Notes under the pieces: generated by a model | What the model was told of the DNA's origin: nothing | Database searches by the model: none | Seen by the model: only the letters and a program-made list of their open reading frames with translations | Made by a program: the position numbers and the translations under genes | Assembly (NCBI RefSeq): GCF_000243275.1 | Contig: NZ_CM001437.1 | Span: 1,585,100 to 1,649,099, forward strand | DNA: 64,000 nucleotides | Source of the DNA: Myroides odoratus DSM 2801 | Lineage (GTDB): Bacteria; Bacteroidota; Bacteroidia; Flavobacteriales; Flavobacteriaceae | Direction: 5' to 3' | Shown here: positions 7,681-17,749 of the stretch, one piece after another | Layout: each line of letters starts with the position of its first letter | Numbering within the stretch: position 1 is the first letter of the stretch

Positions 7681-8856
7681 ATGAAACTCATCAAGAATAG
7701 CTTATTATTACAAATCGTATTAGCCATTGCCTTAGGAACGTATTTAGGAGATCTCCTTCCCTTGGGTGTGAGTAGAATTTTTAGCACCTTCAATGCACTC
7801 TTTGGTAATTTTTTAAACTTTATCATTCCATTAATCATTGTAGGGTTAATTATTCCTGCCATTGGCAATATTGGCAAAGAAGCAGGTAAGCTATTAGTAA
7901 TTACAACGGGATTAGCTTATGGTTCTACCCTATTAGCGGGTTTTAGCTCGTATGCGGTTTCCATTAGTATCTTTCCTCAATTTCTTCTTTCCCAATCTAC
8001 GGACCTAGCTATTGAGCCTGAACAAGTACTTGTTCCGTACTTTTCTATTGAGATTCCGCCCCTATTTGATGTAATGAGCGCCTTAATCCTCGCTTTCATC
8101 GTTGGAATATGCATCTCTAAAGGCCCTTTTACGCATTTAAAAGGCGTTTTTAACGAGTTTCAGTCCATTATCATGACAGTGATAGAGAAAGTGATTATTC
8201 CTTTCTTACCCCTCTTTATTTTTGGTGTATTTCTAAATATGACTTATAGTGGTCAAGTTTTCGTTATACTTGAAACATTCTTGAAAATTATTGGCGTTAT
8301 TTTCGCCCTTCACATTGTATTTTTAATCTTTCAATATTGTCTTGCTGGACTTGTGGTCAAAAGAAATCCGTTTCTTTTAATGAAGAATATGCTACCGGCT
8401 TATTTTACAGCTTTGGGCACACAATCATCAGCAGCAACAATTCCAGTAACACTAGAGTCAACGCTAAAGAATGACGTAAATCCTAAAATAGCGGGTTTTG
8501 TTATTCCATTATGCGCAACCATTCACTTAGCTGGAAGTACGCTAAAAATTGTTGCCTGTGCTATTGCCTTAATGCTCATTCAAAACGTTCCTATTGATCC
8601 ATTCGCAATGATTGGTTTTATTCTCATGCTAGGCGTTACCATGATTGCCGCACCAGGTGTACCAGGTGGAGCTATTATGGCTGCACTAGGAGTATTACAA
8701 TCTGTTTTGGGATTTGACGCTGAACAACAAACATTAATGATTGCTCTATATGTGGCTATGGATAGTTTTGGTACGGCATGTAATGTGATGGGAGATGGTG
8801 CGATTGCGTTGATTGTGGATAAGATTGGAACAAAAGATTTCGTATCAACTGAATAA
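7681..8856 (+). CDS. Dicarboxylate/amino acid:cation symporter family protein
   Basis: 391 residues from the ATG at 7681; a TTG-started frame from 7633 begins inside the tsf terminator and is rejected. Multiple membrane spans. The GltPh/DctA-type signatures are present in modified form: the HP1 serine-rich tip GTQSSAATIP, the TM7 region CATIHLAGS, the HP2 tip AAPGVPGGA and the TM8 segment NVMGDGA. These residues line the substrate and sodium sites, so it is a transporter of this superfamily. The usual TM7 NMDGT is replaced by HLAGS, so the substrate and ion coupling may differ from classical glutamate/C4-dicarboxylate carriers. Confidence 0.85.
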   Translation: MKLIKNSLLLQIVLAIALGTYLGDLLPLGVSRIFSTFNALFGNFLNFIIPLIIVGLIIPAIGNIGKEAGKLLVITTGLAYGSTLLAGFSSYAVSISIFPQFLLSQSTDLAIEPEQVLVPYFSIEIPPLFDVMSALILAFIVGICISKGPFTHLKGVFNEFQSIIMTVIEKVIIPFLPLFIFGVFLNMTYSGQVFVILETFLKIIGVIFALHIVFLIFQYCLAGLVVKRNPFLLMKNMLPAYFTALGTQSSAATIPVTLESTLKNDVNPKIAGFVIPLCATIHLAGSTLKIVACAIALMLIQNVPIDPFAMIGFILMLGVTMIAAPGVPGGAIMAALGVLQSVLGFDAEQQTLMIALYVAMDSFGTACNVMGDGAIALIVDKIGTKDFVSTE

Positions 8857-8894
8857 TACATAAAAAGCCCCATTATGGGGCTTTTTATGTATTA
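8854..8894. terminator. Bidirectional terminator
   Basis: An 18-bp perfect stem (8854-8871 with 8877-8894, loop ATTAT) with a GCCCC/GGGGC core and flanking A and T tracts. It overlaps the symporter stop codon and can also stop minus-strand transcripts. Confidence 0.85.
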
Positions 8895-8972
8895 CCAGTC
8901 AACTTACTCAAGCATAACTAAGATTAAACAATACAAAAAGATTATTATTGTATGATGTACTTTCCTACTCAC

Positions 8973-9635
8973 TTATTTACATCTACCTTGAGCAACATCT
9001 CTTTCAAAATGTTCTCCTCCTATAAATTCGATATATTGTCTATCTATACCAAAACTTTCTAGGATACTTTGCACAGCTGTATTTTCATTCCAAGCCCCTT
9101 TTTTATTTAAAACAAATAAAGCAAAAGTCATGTCTTTGTTGGCAGGGTCTTCTCCGTGATTAATCATCAATAATTTAATTGTATTCTCATCAATTTTTCG
9201 AACATATAAATCTGCTTCATATGAAATAGGTTGTCCATTATTTGGAATATAATTTAACTTACCAAAAATTCGATTCTCTTCTTGTGTTGTACACATATAC
9301 ATTACGTTAATCTTATCATACAGATTCGTATTAACATTTTTAATTTCTTCTACATAATAAAAGCCTCCTTTTTTATTCATACCCATTTTAAACTTATGCA
9401 TATAATTTTCTATAGAATAAGTTTCGGTATTAAACAATTCCTCCATTTTTTCTGTCGTAAAAGGATGCTTGAGCCTATTGTCTATGATGTAATGACTTAT
9501 GATCTCAGTTGCCTCCCATTCATGATTCAAAAGTGTTCTCAACTCTTTGCTATCCTTACTCAAATCATCATCCGACTTACAGCCAGAAAACACACACAAA
9601 ACACACAAAACCAAGACAATCCAACATTTTTTCAT
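8973..9635 (-). CDS. Hypothetical lipoprotein
   Basis: I use the Met at 9635, giving 220 residues with MKKCWIVLVL, a hydrophobic core and lipobox VFSGCKSDDD; the frame extends to 9689 but the extra 18 residues would precede the signal peptide. The mature part is polar with alternating beta-like stretches and resembles small Bacteroidota lipoproteins of the lipocalin-like or immunoglobulin-like kind only in general. No family is recognised. It stands alone between the symporter terminator and a 240-base AT-rich gap. Confidence 0.6.
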   Translation of the reverse strand: MKKCWIVLVLCVLCVFSGCKSDDDLSKDSKELRTLLNHEWEATEIISHYIIDNRLKHPFTTEKMEELFNTETYSIENYMHKFKMGMNKKGGFYYVEEIKNVNTNLYDKINVMYMCTTQEENRIFGKLNYIPNNGQPISYEADLYVRKIDENTIKLLMINHGEDPANKDMTFALFVLNKKGAWNENTAVQSILESFGIDRQYIEFIGGEHFERDVAQGRCK

Positions 9636-9872
9636 ATAAAAATCTAATATTACGTTATCGCTATAAAACTCTTGTTTTTTTAATGCCATTCTTACTTCTT
9701 TCGTAAAAGAGTTTGAATCTGAGTCACAGCTATTAAAAAAGTTGAAAAATCAAAAATAAAAAGCCAAAAAACAGTCTCACACTTTATTATTTTTTATTTA
9801 TCCGATTGCAAAAGTAGTGTTTTTTTACCAAAATTAACTAAATAAAATATTTTTACGAAAATATTCGCATCA

Positions 9873-10160
9873 TCAATCCTCTAGCCCATTCTTTTTTAAA
9901 AAGTGTTTATAATAATACATATTAACCTCCCACATAACAGTTAAATAACCCAATATCCCTCCTAACATCCAAATTATCAAATCATATACCAGTTGCATCC
10001 TAAGAACAATAGTAAACTCGTCAAAAAGCAAGGATAATAGCATGGTGAATATCCCAACAAGCAATCCAAAAATACTACCTTCCAAAAAGCCATATCTCAG
10101 TCGTCCCATTTCTATTTTCTTTTTCCAATTCTCAATGAATTTAGCTTCTGATTTTTTCAT
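9873..10160 (-). CDS. Hypothetical two-TM membrane protein
   Basis: 95 residues from the Met at 10160 (MKKSEAKFIENW); the frame reaches 10226 but the longer version would run back toward the divergent thi promoter. A charged N-terminal helix is followed by two hydrophobic segments (about 30-50 and 62-82) and a basic tail, so both ends probably face the cytoplasm. Function unknown. It diverges from the thiamine operon, with no sign that the two are functionally linked. Confidence 0.5.
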   Translation of the reverse strand: MKKSEAKFIENWKKKIEMGRLRYGFLEGSIFGLLVGIFTMLLSLLFDEFTIVLRMQLVYDLIIWMLGGILGYLTVMWEVNMYYYKHFLKKNGLED

Positions 10161-10212
10161 ATTCCTTACTTTGCAAAACAAGATACAACATTTGAACTTA
10201 ACTAAACAGAAC

Positions 10213-10242
10213 TTGCTTCCCATCAAATAATTCTTATATTTG
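10213..10242 (+). promoter_or_regulatory. Thiamine operon promoter
   Basis: TTG at 10213-10215, 19-base spacer, TATATTTG at 10235-10242. Transcription should start near 10248, at the 5' strand of riboswitch stem P1. The same -7 sequence occurs before the second TPP riboswitch. Confidence 0.8.
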
Positions 10243-10247
10243 CTTCC

Positions 10248-10329
10248 AACTTTAGGGGTGTCTACATCGTGTAGGCTGAGATTTTCCCCTTTGAACCTGA
10301 TCTAGTTCATACTAGCGTAGGGAAAAGTA
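10248..10329 (+). ncRNA. TPP riboswitch (THI element), aptamer
   Basis: Contains the conserved aptamer segments GGGGTG, GGCTGAGA, TGAACCTGATCTAG and the closing GCGTAGGGAAA in the right order. P1 can form between ACTTT (10249-10253) and AAAGT (10324-10328). It senses thiamine pyrophosphate and lowers expression of the following thi operon. The aptamer is recognised directly from its conserved bases. Confidence 0.97.
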
Positions 10330-10367
10330 AGATGACTTCATTCGGTACATCCTGTACTGGCGTGTGG

Positions 10368-10405
10368 CCATTCCTAAAGTTATATCAACAAAATAAAAGG
10401 AATGG
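10368..10405 (+). promoter_or_regulatory. Riboswitch expression platform sequestering the thiS start
   Basis: CCATTCCT (10368-10375) pairs perfectly with AGGAATGG (10398-10405), which contains the thiS ATG (10402-10404). The competing segment CCTAAAGTT (10373-10381) is a perfect complement of AACTTTAGG (10248-10256), the 5' strand of P1. With TPP bound, P1 is locked and the start codon is hidden. Without TPP, the leader pairs with the P1 strand and the start is free. Pairings are seen; the switch direction is inferred. Confidence 0.7.
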
Positions 10406-10608
10406 AACTACACATCAACAATCAGAAATTTCACTTTGAACAGTTGCAAATCAGCATTCAGACTATGCTTGATTTACACGGCACAACGCAACAAAAAGGC
10501 ATTGCTGTTGCAGTGAATGCTACGGTTATTGCCAAAGCGGACTGGAGTACGTATCTCTTATCCGAGGCAGATGATATTTTAATTATCACGGCAACCCAAG
10601 GCGGTTGA
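10402..10608 (+). CDS. thiS: Sulfur carrier protein ThiS
   Basis: 68 residues of the beta-grasp ubiquitin-like fold, ending in the diagnostic Gly-Gly (TATQGG). ThiF adenylates this C-terminus, which then carries sulfur as a thiocarboxylate to thiazole synthase ThiG. First gene of the operon; its start codon is the target of the riboswitch platform. A 42-base gap separates it from thiC. Confidence 0.96.
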   Translation: MELHINNQKFHFEQLQISIQTMLDLHGTTQQKGIAVAVNATVIAKADWSTYLLSEADDILIITATQGG

Positions 10609-12468
<1,860 letters not shown>

Positions 12469-12469
12469 T

Positions 12470-13102
12470 ATGGTGGTCATTACACCTCCATATCATCATC
12501 CAAAAGAAATAAGCCTCGCCAATACCATGTTGGAAAGAGGCTTACCTCTTTTGCATATTAGAAAGCCTGATTTCACTTTTGAACAGCTCCAACAATGGGT
12601 TGAAAACATCAGTTATCAACATCATGACAAGCTAGTTATTCACATCCCAAGCCTTGTTATCAACAATTATCCTAAAGTTTTTAAACAATATGTCCAACTT
12701 ATCAACAGCCTAAGGGCACAATATGCCCACTTATCAACAGATAATTGTTCATTTGTTAATAACTATGCACAGAAACTGCCCTATTTGTCAACAAGTGTTC
12801 ATAACTCTACCGAATGCGAGAAGTTATCAACAAGGCATCAACGCGTTTTTCTCAGTCCTGTTTTCGACAGCATTTCTAAAATAGCGTATCAACCGACCCT
12901 ACACTGGCCTTCTTTTTTAGCTGATTGGAAATACCCTTGGATTCAGACTGTTGCTTTGGGAGGAATCACTCCTGATCATCTGGCAACCGTTCGCAATATG
13001 GGATTTGATGATTTTGCAGTTCTCGGTGCAATATGGCAAGCAGCAGACCCCCTTAAAATTTTTGATTTATGTTACAAACAAGACCAATTGCTCTTTCGAT
13101 AG
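12470..13102 (+). CDS. ThiE/TenI-like protein (divergent paralogue)
   Basis: 210 residues with the TIM-barrel ends of the ThiE/TenI family: LLHIRKPD near residue 25 and ALGGITPDH plus DFAVLGAIW near the C-terminus. It lacks the ThiE substrate motifs that its neighbour at 13814 keeps (NDD, DGVHLG and GTANT segments). It is therefore more likely a TenI-type thiazole tautomerase or an accessory paralogue than a second thiamine phosphate synthase. The middle third is unusually rich in Gln, Asn, His and Ser, and its DNA holds many TTATCAACA nonamers. One base after thiC and overlapping thiD by 34 bases. Confidence 0.75.
   Translation: MVVITPPYHHPKEISLANTMLERGLPLLHIRKPDFTFEQLQQWVENISYQHHDKLVIHIPSLVINNYPKVFKQYVQLINSLRAQYAHLSTDNCSFVNNYAQKLPYLSTSVHNSTECEKLSTRHQRVFLSPVFDSISKIAYQPTLHWPSFLADWKYPWIQTVALGGITPDHLATVRNMGFDDFAVLGAIWQAADPLKIFDLCYKQDQLLFR
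12613..12832 (+). repeat. Cluster of DnaA-box-like nonamers inside the thiE/tenI-like gene
   Basis: Exact TTATCAACA occurs at 12613, 12657, 12699, 12731 and 12824, all on the plus strand. Near copies are TTATTCACA at 12636, TTGTCAACA at 12785, and minus-strand TTATTAACA (12754-12762) and TTATGAACA (12796-12804). The exact copies differ by one base from the DnaA box TTATCCACA. They fall in all three codon phases, giving Ser-Tyr-Gln, Val-Ile-Asn, Leu-Ile-Asn and Leu-Ser-Thr, so they are not a protein repeat. Confidence 0.65.
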
Positions 13103-13821
13103 CAGGGTTTGATCCCTCAGGAGGAGCTGGATTACTAGCCGATATCAAAACATTCGAAAGCCATCAAGTGTATGGTTTAGGCATTCTCACGGCCAATACG
13201 ATTCAAACAGAAGATGCATTTGTAGCTATTCGCTGGGAAAAACGCGCCTATATACTTCAACAACTCGAGGTTATCTTACAACGTTATCAACCGCAAGTCG
13301 TAAAAATAGGCATTGTAGAATCCGGAGAGGAACTTTTACACTACCTTCAGGTAATCAAACAGCATATCCCCCAAGCGTATATTATTTGGGATCCCGTCTT
13401 GCGCTCGAGTACTCATTTTGATTTTACACCAGGTATTGGAAGTCAAACGTTGGAAGCTATACTGCTTCATCTGGATTTAATCACCCCTAACTACTTTGAA
13501 CTAGACCAGCTGATTCCAATAGGGGCAACTCCACTAGAAAAGGCACAATCGCTCTCTGCTACTTGTGCTGTTTTACTCAAAGGGGGGCATCATCCAGAAA
13601 CTAAAGCCGTCGATTACCTCTTAACTGCTGATGAACCATATTCGTTTTATCCTCAACAGGTGTATCCCTCAACCAAACACGGTACGGGTTGTATTTTATC
13701 TTCCGCTATTGCGAGTCAGCTCGCTTTAGGGAATTCGCTCTATGAAGCGGTACAAAAATCAAAACAATACGTCGAAAAAATTTTGGCGTCCAATTCAACT
13801 TTATTAGCTTATCATGTTTAA
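13069..13821 (+). CDS. thiD: Hydroxymethylpyrimidine/phosphomethylpyrimidine kinase
   Basis: 250 residues of the ribokinase-like ThiD family: AGFDPSGGAGLLADIKTF at the N-terminus, WDPVLRSS, LITPNYFE, and the anion-hole motif KHGTGCILSSAIA near residue 205. Phosphorylates HMP and HMP-P to supply the pyrimidine pyrophosphate half of thiamine. The start at 13069 lies inside the preceding gene, so translation is probably coupled. Overlaps thiE by 8 bases. Confidence 0.94.
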   Translation: MLQTRPIALSIAGFDPSGGAGLLADIKTFESHQVYGLGILTANTIQTEDAFVAIRWEKRAYILQQLEVILQRYQPQVVKIGIVESGEELLHYLQVIKQHIPQAYIIWDPVLRSSTHFDFTPGIGSQTLEAILLHLDLITPNYFELDQLIPIGATPLEKAQSLSATCAVLLKGGHHPETKAVDYLLTADEPYSFYPQQVYPSTKHGTGCILSSAIASQLALGNSLYEAVQKSKQYVEKILASNSTLLAYHV

Positions 13822-14434
13822 TCCCATTCAATATATCAGTCAGGGCGATACCCCGCAAGAACAATTGTACCATATCGAATCCGTTTTAGATGCGGGGCAA
13901 CGATGGATTCAATTTCGATTTAAAGACACGCTTACCTCTATTCGATGGAAAACTGCAGAGCAAGTGAAACTCCTTTGTGATAGCTATCAAGCAACCTTAC
14001 TCATTAACGATGATCCTGATTTGGCTCTAGCCATTGATGCCGATGGCGTCCATTTAGGTCTTCAAGATCGATCTATTGCCGAAGCACGGGTCTTACTTCC
14101 CCATAAAATAATAGGTGGAACAGCCAATACCCTACAAGACGTGAAACAACGCCTCGGTGAGTCTTGTGATTATATCGGATTAGGTCCTTTGCGCTATACA
14201 CCGACGAAGAAAAAACTAAGTCCCTTATTGGGATTTGAAGGTTACCAACAACTATTGACGGCACTAACCCCAGAAGAAAAACAAACACCAATTGTAGCCA
14301 TTGGAGGCATAACCCTAGCCGATGTACCCGTATTACAAAAAATAGGATTATCGGGTATTGCTGTATCGAGTTTACTCCATCAGGCGCAATCCCCTCAACA
14401 ACTTATACAACAACTAAATACTTATTTCTTATGA
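13814..14434 (+). CDS. thiE: Thiamine phosphate synthase
   Basis: 206 residues. Joins HMP-PP and thiazole phosphate. ThiE motifs are present: [46 protein letters not shown] and AIGGIT. The usual GTSxHs after the HLG strand appears as GTANT, common in Bacteroidota. This is the better candidate of the two ThiE-fold genes for the real synthase. Overlaps thiD by 8 and thiG by 4 bases (ATGA). Confidence 0.92.
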   Translation: MFNPIQYISQGDTPQEQLYHIESVLDAGQRWIQFRFKDTLTSIRWKTAEQVKLLCDSYQATLLINDDPDLALAIDADGVHLGLQDRSIAEARVLLPHKIIGGTANTLQDVKQRLGESCDYIGLGPLRYTPTKKKLSPLLGFEGYQQLLTALTPEEKQTPIVAIGGITLADVPVLQKIGLSGIAVSSLLHQAQSPQQLIQQLNTYFL

Positions 14435-15201
14435 CCCCATTTCAACTAGGAGATAAAACCTTCCACTCTCGATTATTTTTAGGCACTGGCAAATACGGAT
14501 CTAATGCTGTCATGGAAGCAGCTACTTTAGCCAGTGAAACTGAATTTATCACGGTTGCTTTAAAACGATTGGATTTAAAACAGGACAACAATCCTTTACT
14601 AGCCCATTTAAACCATCCGCATTTGCACTTACTTCCCAATACCTCAGGAGCTAGAAATGCGAAAGAAGCGATCTTGGCGGCTCAACTAGCCCGCGAAGCT
14701 TTAGAAACAAATTGGGTAAAAGTCGAAATTCATCCTGATCCAAAATACTTGTTACCTGATCCCATTGAAACCTTACTAGCGACAGAAGAACTAGCCAAGC
14801 AAGGTTTTTATGTGTTGCCTTATATTCACGCAGATCCAGTCCTGTGCAAACGATTAGAAGAAGTTGGAACAACAGCTGTCATGCCTTTAGGAGCTCCTAT
14901 TGGCACCAATAAAGGGTTGAAAACCTTGGATTTCTTGGAAATCATTATTGAAAACAGTCGCGTTCCCGTTATTGTGGATGCCGGAATTGGCGCACCTTCT
15001 GATGCTGCTAAAGCTATGGAACTTGGTGCAGATGCTGTATTAGTCAATACCGCCATTGCCGTTGCAGGTGATCCAGTTGCCATGGCTAAAGCTTTTCAGC
15101 AAGCAGTTCAAGCAGGAAGAATGGCGTACGAAGCTCAATTGGGTGCAATTCAAAACCACGCCCATGCCTCTAGTCCCTTAACCTCATTTTTATACCAATA
15201 A
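14431..15201 (+). CDS. thiG: Thiazole synthase ThiG
   Basis: 256 residues, full length. [10 protein letters not shown], the Schiff-base lysine in WVKVEIHPD (K97), [20 protein letters not shown] and [11 protein letters not shown] are all present. Condenses deoxyxylulose phosphate, dehydroglycine from ThiH and sulfur from ThiS thiocarboxylate. Two bases separate its stop codon from thiH, in line with the known ThiG-ThiH complex. Confidence 0.97.
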   Translation: MTPFQLGDKTFHSRLFLGTGKYGSNAVMEAATLASETEFITVALKRLDLKQDNNPLLAHLNHPHLHLLPNTSGARNAKEAILAAQLAREALETNWVKVEIHPDPKYLLPDPIETLLATEELAKQGFYVLPYIHADPVLCKRLEEVGTTAVMPLGAPIGTNKGLKTLDFLEIIIENSRVPVIVDAGIGAPSDAAKAMELGADAVLVNTAIAVAGDPVAMAKAFQQAVQAGRMAYEAQLGAIQNHAHASSPLTSFLYQ

Positions 15202-15203
15202 CC

Positions 15204-16325
15204 ATGACGTTTTACGATGTTTACACCCAGTATTCCTGGGATGAAATTCGCCAACAGCTCAACGCCACAACACCAGAACAAGTGGTTCAAAGCCTAGGTA
15301 AATCAAAGCGAAATCTAACTGATTTCCTTCACCTGATTTCGCCTGCAGCTCGTCCTTTTCTAGAGCCAATGGCTCAACTCAGCCAACAGCTGACACATAA
15401 GCGTTTTGGCAAGACCATTCAGCTCTATACTCCCATGTATTTGAGCAATGAGTGTCACAATATTTGTACGTATTGTGGATTTAGTATTGATAACAACATC
15501 CGCAGGAAAACCTTAACCCCTATCGAAATAGAACAAGAAATTAACTTACTTAAGGGTCAAGGATATGATCATATTTTATTGGTTACGGGTGAAGCCAATC
15601 ACACCGTTAACCTTCGTTATTTTGAACAAGCGATCAAACAGATTCGCACTTCCTTTTCAACGCTTTCGATTGAAGTACAACCGCTAGAGCAAAACGAATA
15701 TGAAGTCTTAGCTCAACTGGGGGTATATGCCGTATTAGTCTATCAAGAAACCTATCACGAAGCAGTCTATAAACAGTATCATCCCAAAGGTAAAAAATCC
15801 AATTTCCGCTATCGCTTGGAAACACCTGACCGCATTGGCCAAGCAGGCATCCACAAAATAGGATTAGGTGTATTATTAGGGCTAGAAGATTGGCGTGTGG
15901 ATAGTTTTTTTACCGCTTTACACCTCGATTACCTTCAAAAAACCTATTGGAAAACCAAGTATTCTATTTCCTTTCCTCGATTGCGACCTGCGGAAGGCAA
16001 TGTAGAACCTAATTTTGTCATGGAGGATATTGATTTACTTCAACTGATGTTTGCCTATCGCATCTGGAATGAAGATATTGAGCTCTCTATCTCTACGCGC
16101 GAAAGTGAATGGTTTCGCGATCACGTAATTGGATTGGGAGTTACTTCCATGAGTGCGGGATCCAAAACAAATCCAGGGGGATACAGTGTTGATCAAGGTT
16201 CACTCGCGCAATTTGAAACGTGCGACCAGCGATCAACAGCCGCCATTTATCAACTGATTCAATCCAAAGGTTATGAACCGATATGGACCGATTGGAATCA
16301 GAGCTATGCTAATTTCTCATTCTAA
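15204..16325 (+). CDS. thiH: 2-iminoacetate synthase ThiH
   Basis: 373 residues. Radical SAM cluster motif CHNICTYC (C84, C88, C91) followed by GFS, then TGEANH and the ThiH C-terminal region SAGSKTNPGGY. Cleaves tyrosine to give dehydroglycine for ThiG; p-cresol is the by-product. Presence of ThiH rather than the oxidase ThiO fits an organism able to make thiazole without oxygen. Confidence 0.96.
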   Translation: MTFYDVYTQYSWDEIRQQLNATTPEQVVQSLGKSKRNLTDFLHLISPAARPFLEPMAQLSQQLTHKRFGKTIQLYTPMYLSNECHNICTYCGFSIDNNIRRKTLTPIEIEQEINLLKGQGYDHILLVTGEANHTVNLRYFEQAIKQIRTSFSTLSIEVQPLEQNEYEVLAQLGVYAVLVYQETYHEAVYKQYHPKGKKSNFRYRLETPDRIGQAGIHKIGLGVLLGLEDWRVDSFFTALHLDYLQKTYWKTKYSISFPRLRPAEGNVEPNFVMEDIDLLQLMFAYRIWNEDIELSISTRESEWFRDHVIGLGVTSMSAGSKTNPGGYSVDQGSLAQFETCDQRSTAAIYQLIQSKGYEPIWTDWNQSYANFSF

Positions 16326-16329
16326 TCCT

Positions 16330-17040
16330 ATGCTAGAAGTTCACGATTTTTTACGTTACAGCCGTCCAATGAATTTAACTGAAGTTGGAACTACAGGTCA
16401 ATTAAAAATTAAAAATGCACGTGTACTAGTCCTTGGCGCTGGTGGACTAGGATCTCCTATTCTCACCTATTTGGCAGCCTCTGGAATAGGGCATTTGGGA
16501 GTAGTTGATTTTGATCGTGTGGAAATACACAATTTGCATCGGCAAATTCTATTTACAGCACATGATATTGGGCAATATAAAGTAGATGTTGCGGCCAAAC
16601 GCATTGCTCAACTGAATCCTCATATCCACTTTCATATGCATAGAGAAAAGGTAACCGCTGACAATGTCGAAGCTCTTTTTACTGCCTATGATTATATCGT
16701 AGATGGCACAGACAATTTCACCACGCGTTATTTGGTTAACGATGCTTGTGTTTCATTAAACAAACCTTTGATTTATGGTTCCATATTGGGGTTTCAAGGA
16801 CAATTAGCCGTCTTCCAACACCGGAATTCTAAAAATTTACGGGATATATTTCCTGAGGCTCCCGATCCGAAAGACATTCCCAATTGCAGCTTACACGGTG
16901 TATTGGGTACTTTTCCAGGCATTATTGGGACAATGATGGCCCAAGAGACACTCAAGGTTATTTTAGATGCAAATCCCTTACACAATCAATTGGTACTAAT
17001 TGACACCTTAAATTGGAAAATCCAAACGTTAGCTTTTTAA
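16330..17040 (+). CDS. thiF: ThiF/MoeB/HesA family adenylyltransferase
   Basis: I take the ATG at 16330, four bases after thiH; upstream in-frame Mets lie inside thiH. 236 residues. Nucleotide-binding GAGGLGSPI (near residue 35), RQILF, DGTDNF and the catalytic-Cys region NCSLHGVLGT are present. Adenylates the C-terminal Gly of ThiS. It lacks both CxxC pairs that bind structural zinc in the E. coli enzyme: the first appears as DIFPEAPD, and the C-terminus has no cysteines. It closes the thi operon; the terminator stem overlaps its stop codon. Confidence 0.92.
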   Translation: MLEVHDFLRYSRPMNLTEVGTTGQLKIKNARVLVLGAGGLGSPILTYLAASGIGHLGVVDFDRVEIHNLHRQILFTAHDIGQYKVDVAAKRIAQLNPHIHFHMHREKVTADNVEALFTAYDYIVDGTDNFTTRYLVNDACVSLNKPLIYGSILGFQGQLAVFQHRNSKNLRDIFPEAPDPKDIPNCSLHGVLGTFPGIIGTMMAQETLKVILDANPLHNQLVLIDTLNWKIQTLAF

Positions 17041-17052
17041 CGTTTGGATTTT
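17017..17052. terminator. Terminator of the thi operon
   Basis: A 15-bp perfect stem (AAAATCCAAACGTTA with TAACGTTTGGATTTT, 6-base loop) followed by CTTT. It lies between convergent thiF and aat and can serve both strands. Confidence 0.8.
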
Positions 17053-17054
17053 CT

Positions 17055-17705
17055 TTATTTTTTATCGTGTAAATAGGTCATATAAGTTTCGCGGGGAATT
17101 TCAACTGCGCCTAATAATTCGAGGTGCGGATTATATACCTGACAGTCTAATAATTGGTAGTTTTCTTCTCTGAGTTTTTGAATCAACTGATGAAAAGCAA
17201 CTTTACTAGCATTAGATACCAAAGAGAACATGCTTTCTCCACAGAAAACTCCATGTCCTATATCCACACCATATAGTCCACCGACTAAGCGTCCTTCTTG
17301 CCATACTTCAACGGATTTTGCATAGCCTAACTGATGTAACTCGCAATAAGCGGCCAGCATTTCATCCGTAATCCAAGTTCCATTTTGTCCTTGTCTTTTT
17401 ACTTGTTGGCACTGAGTAATAACAGCCTCGAAATGCGTATTGAACGTCACTTGAAATAGTGCTCTATTCAAGATATTTCGCATGCTTTTTGAAGGTTTAA
17501 ATGTGGCTAACTCAACAACCATTCTTGGGTTAGGCGCCCACCAAGTGATTGGCTCACCATCTTCAAACCACGGAAATACACCGTGTTGATAGGCCAAGCG
17601 TAACCAATCTGCAGTAAGTGCACCACCAATGGCTAAAATTCCGGATTCATGTGCTGTTTCAACTGGAGGAAACCCTAAGTAATTGGGATCTAAAATAGCT
17701 ATCAT
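17055..17705 (-). CDS. aat: Leucyl/phenylalanyl-tRNA-protein transferase
   Basis: 216 residues. N-end rule enzyme that adds Leu or Phe to N-terminal Arg/Lys of proteins for ClpS/ClpAP degradation. Family motifs: ILAIGGALT, YQHGVFPWF, WWAPNPRMV, GTWITDEM, GYAKSVEVW, GGLYGVDIG and FCGESMFS. Complete and typical. Convergent with thiF. Confidence 0.95.
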   Translation of the reverse strand: MIAILDPNYLGFPPVETAHESGILAIGGALTADWLRLAYQHGVFPWFEDGEPITWWAPNPRMVVELATFKPSKSMRNILNRALFQVTFNTHFEAVITQCQQVKRQGQNGTWITDEMLAAYCELHQLGYAKSVEVWQEGRLVGGLYGVDIGHGVFCGESMFSLVSNASKVAFHQLIQKLREENYQLLDCQVYNPHLELLGAVEIPRETYMTYLHDKK

Positions 17706-17710
17706 AGAGA

Positions 17711-17742
17711 AAAAAAATCCCCAATCAATTGATTAGGGATTT
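17711..17742 (-). terminator. Terminator after the DUF3127 gene
   Basis: Read on the minus strand, AAATCCC-T-AATCAATTGATT-GGGGATTT is followed by a T7 run. It separates the flavin reductase/DUF3127 unit from aat. Confidence 0.75.
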
Positions 17743-17749
17743 GTATTAA

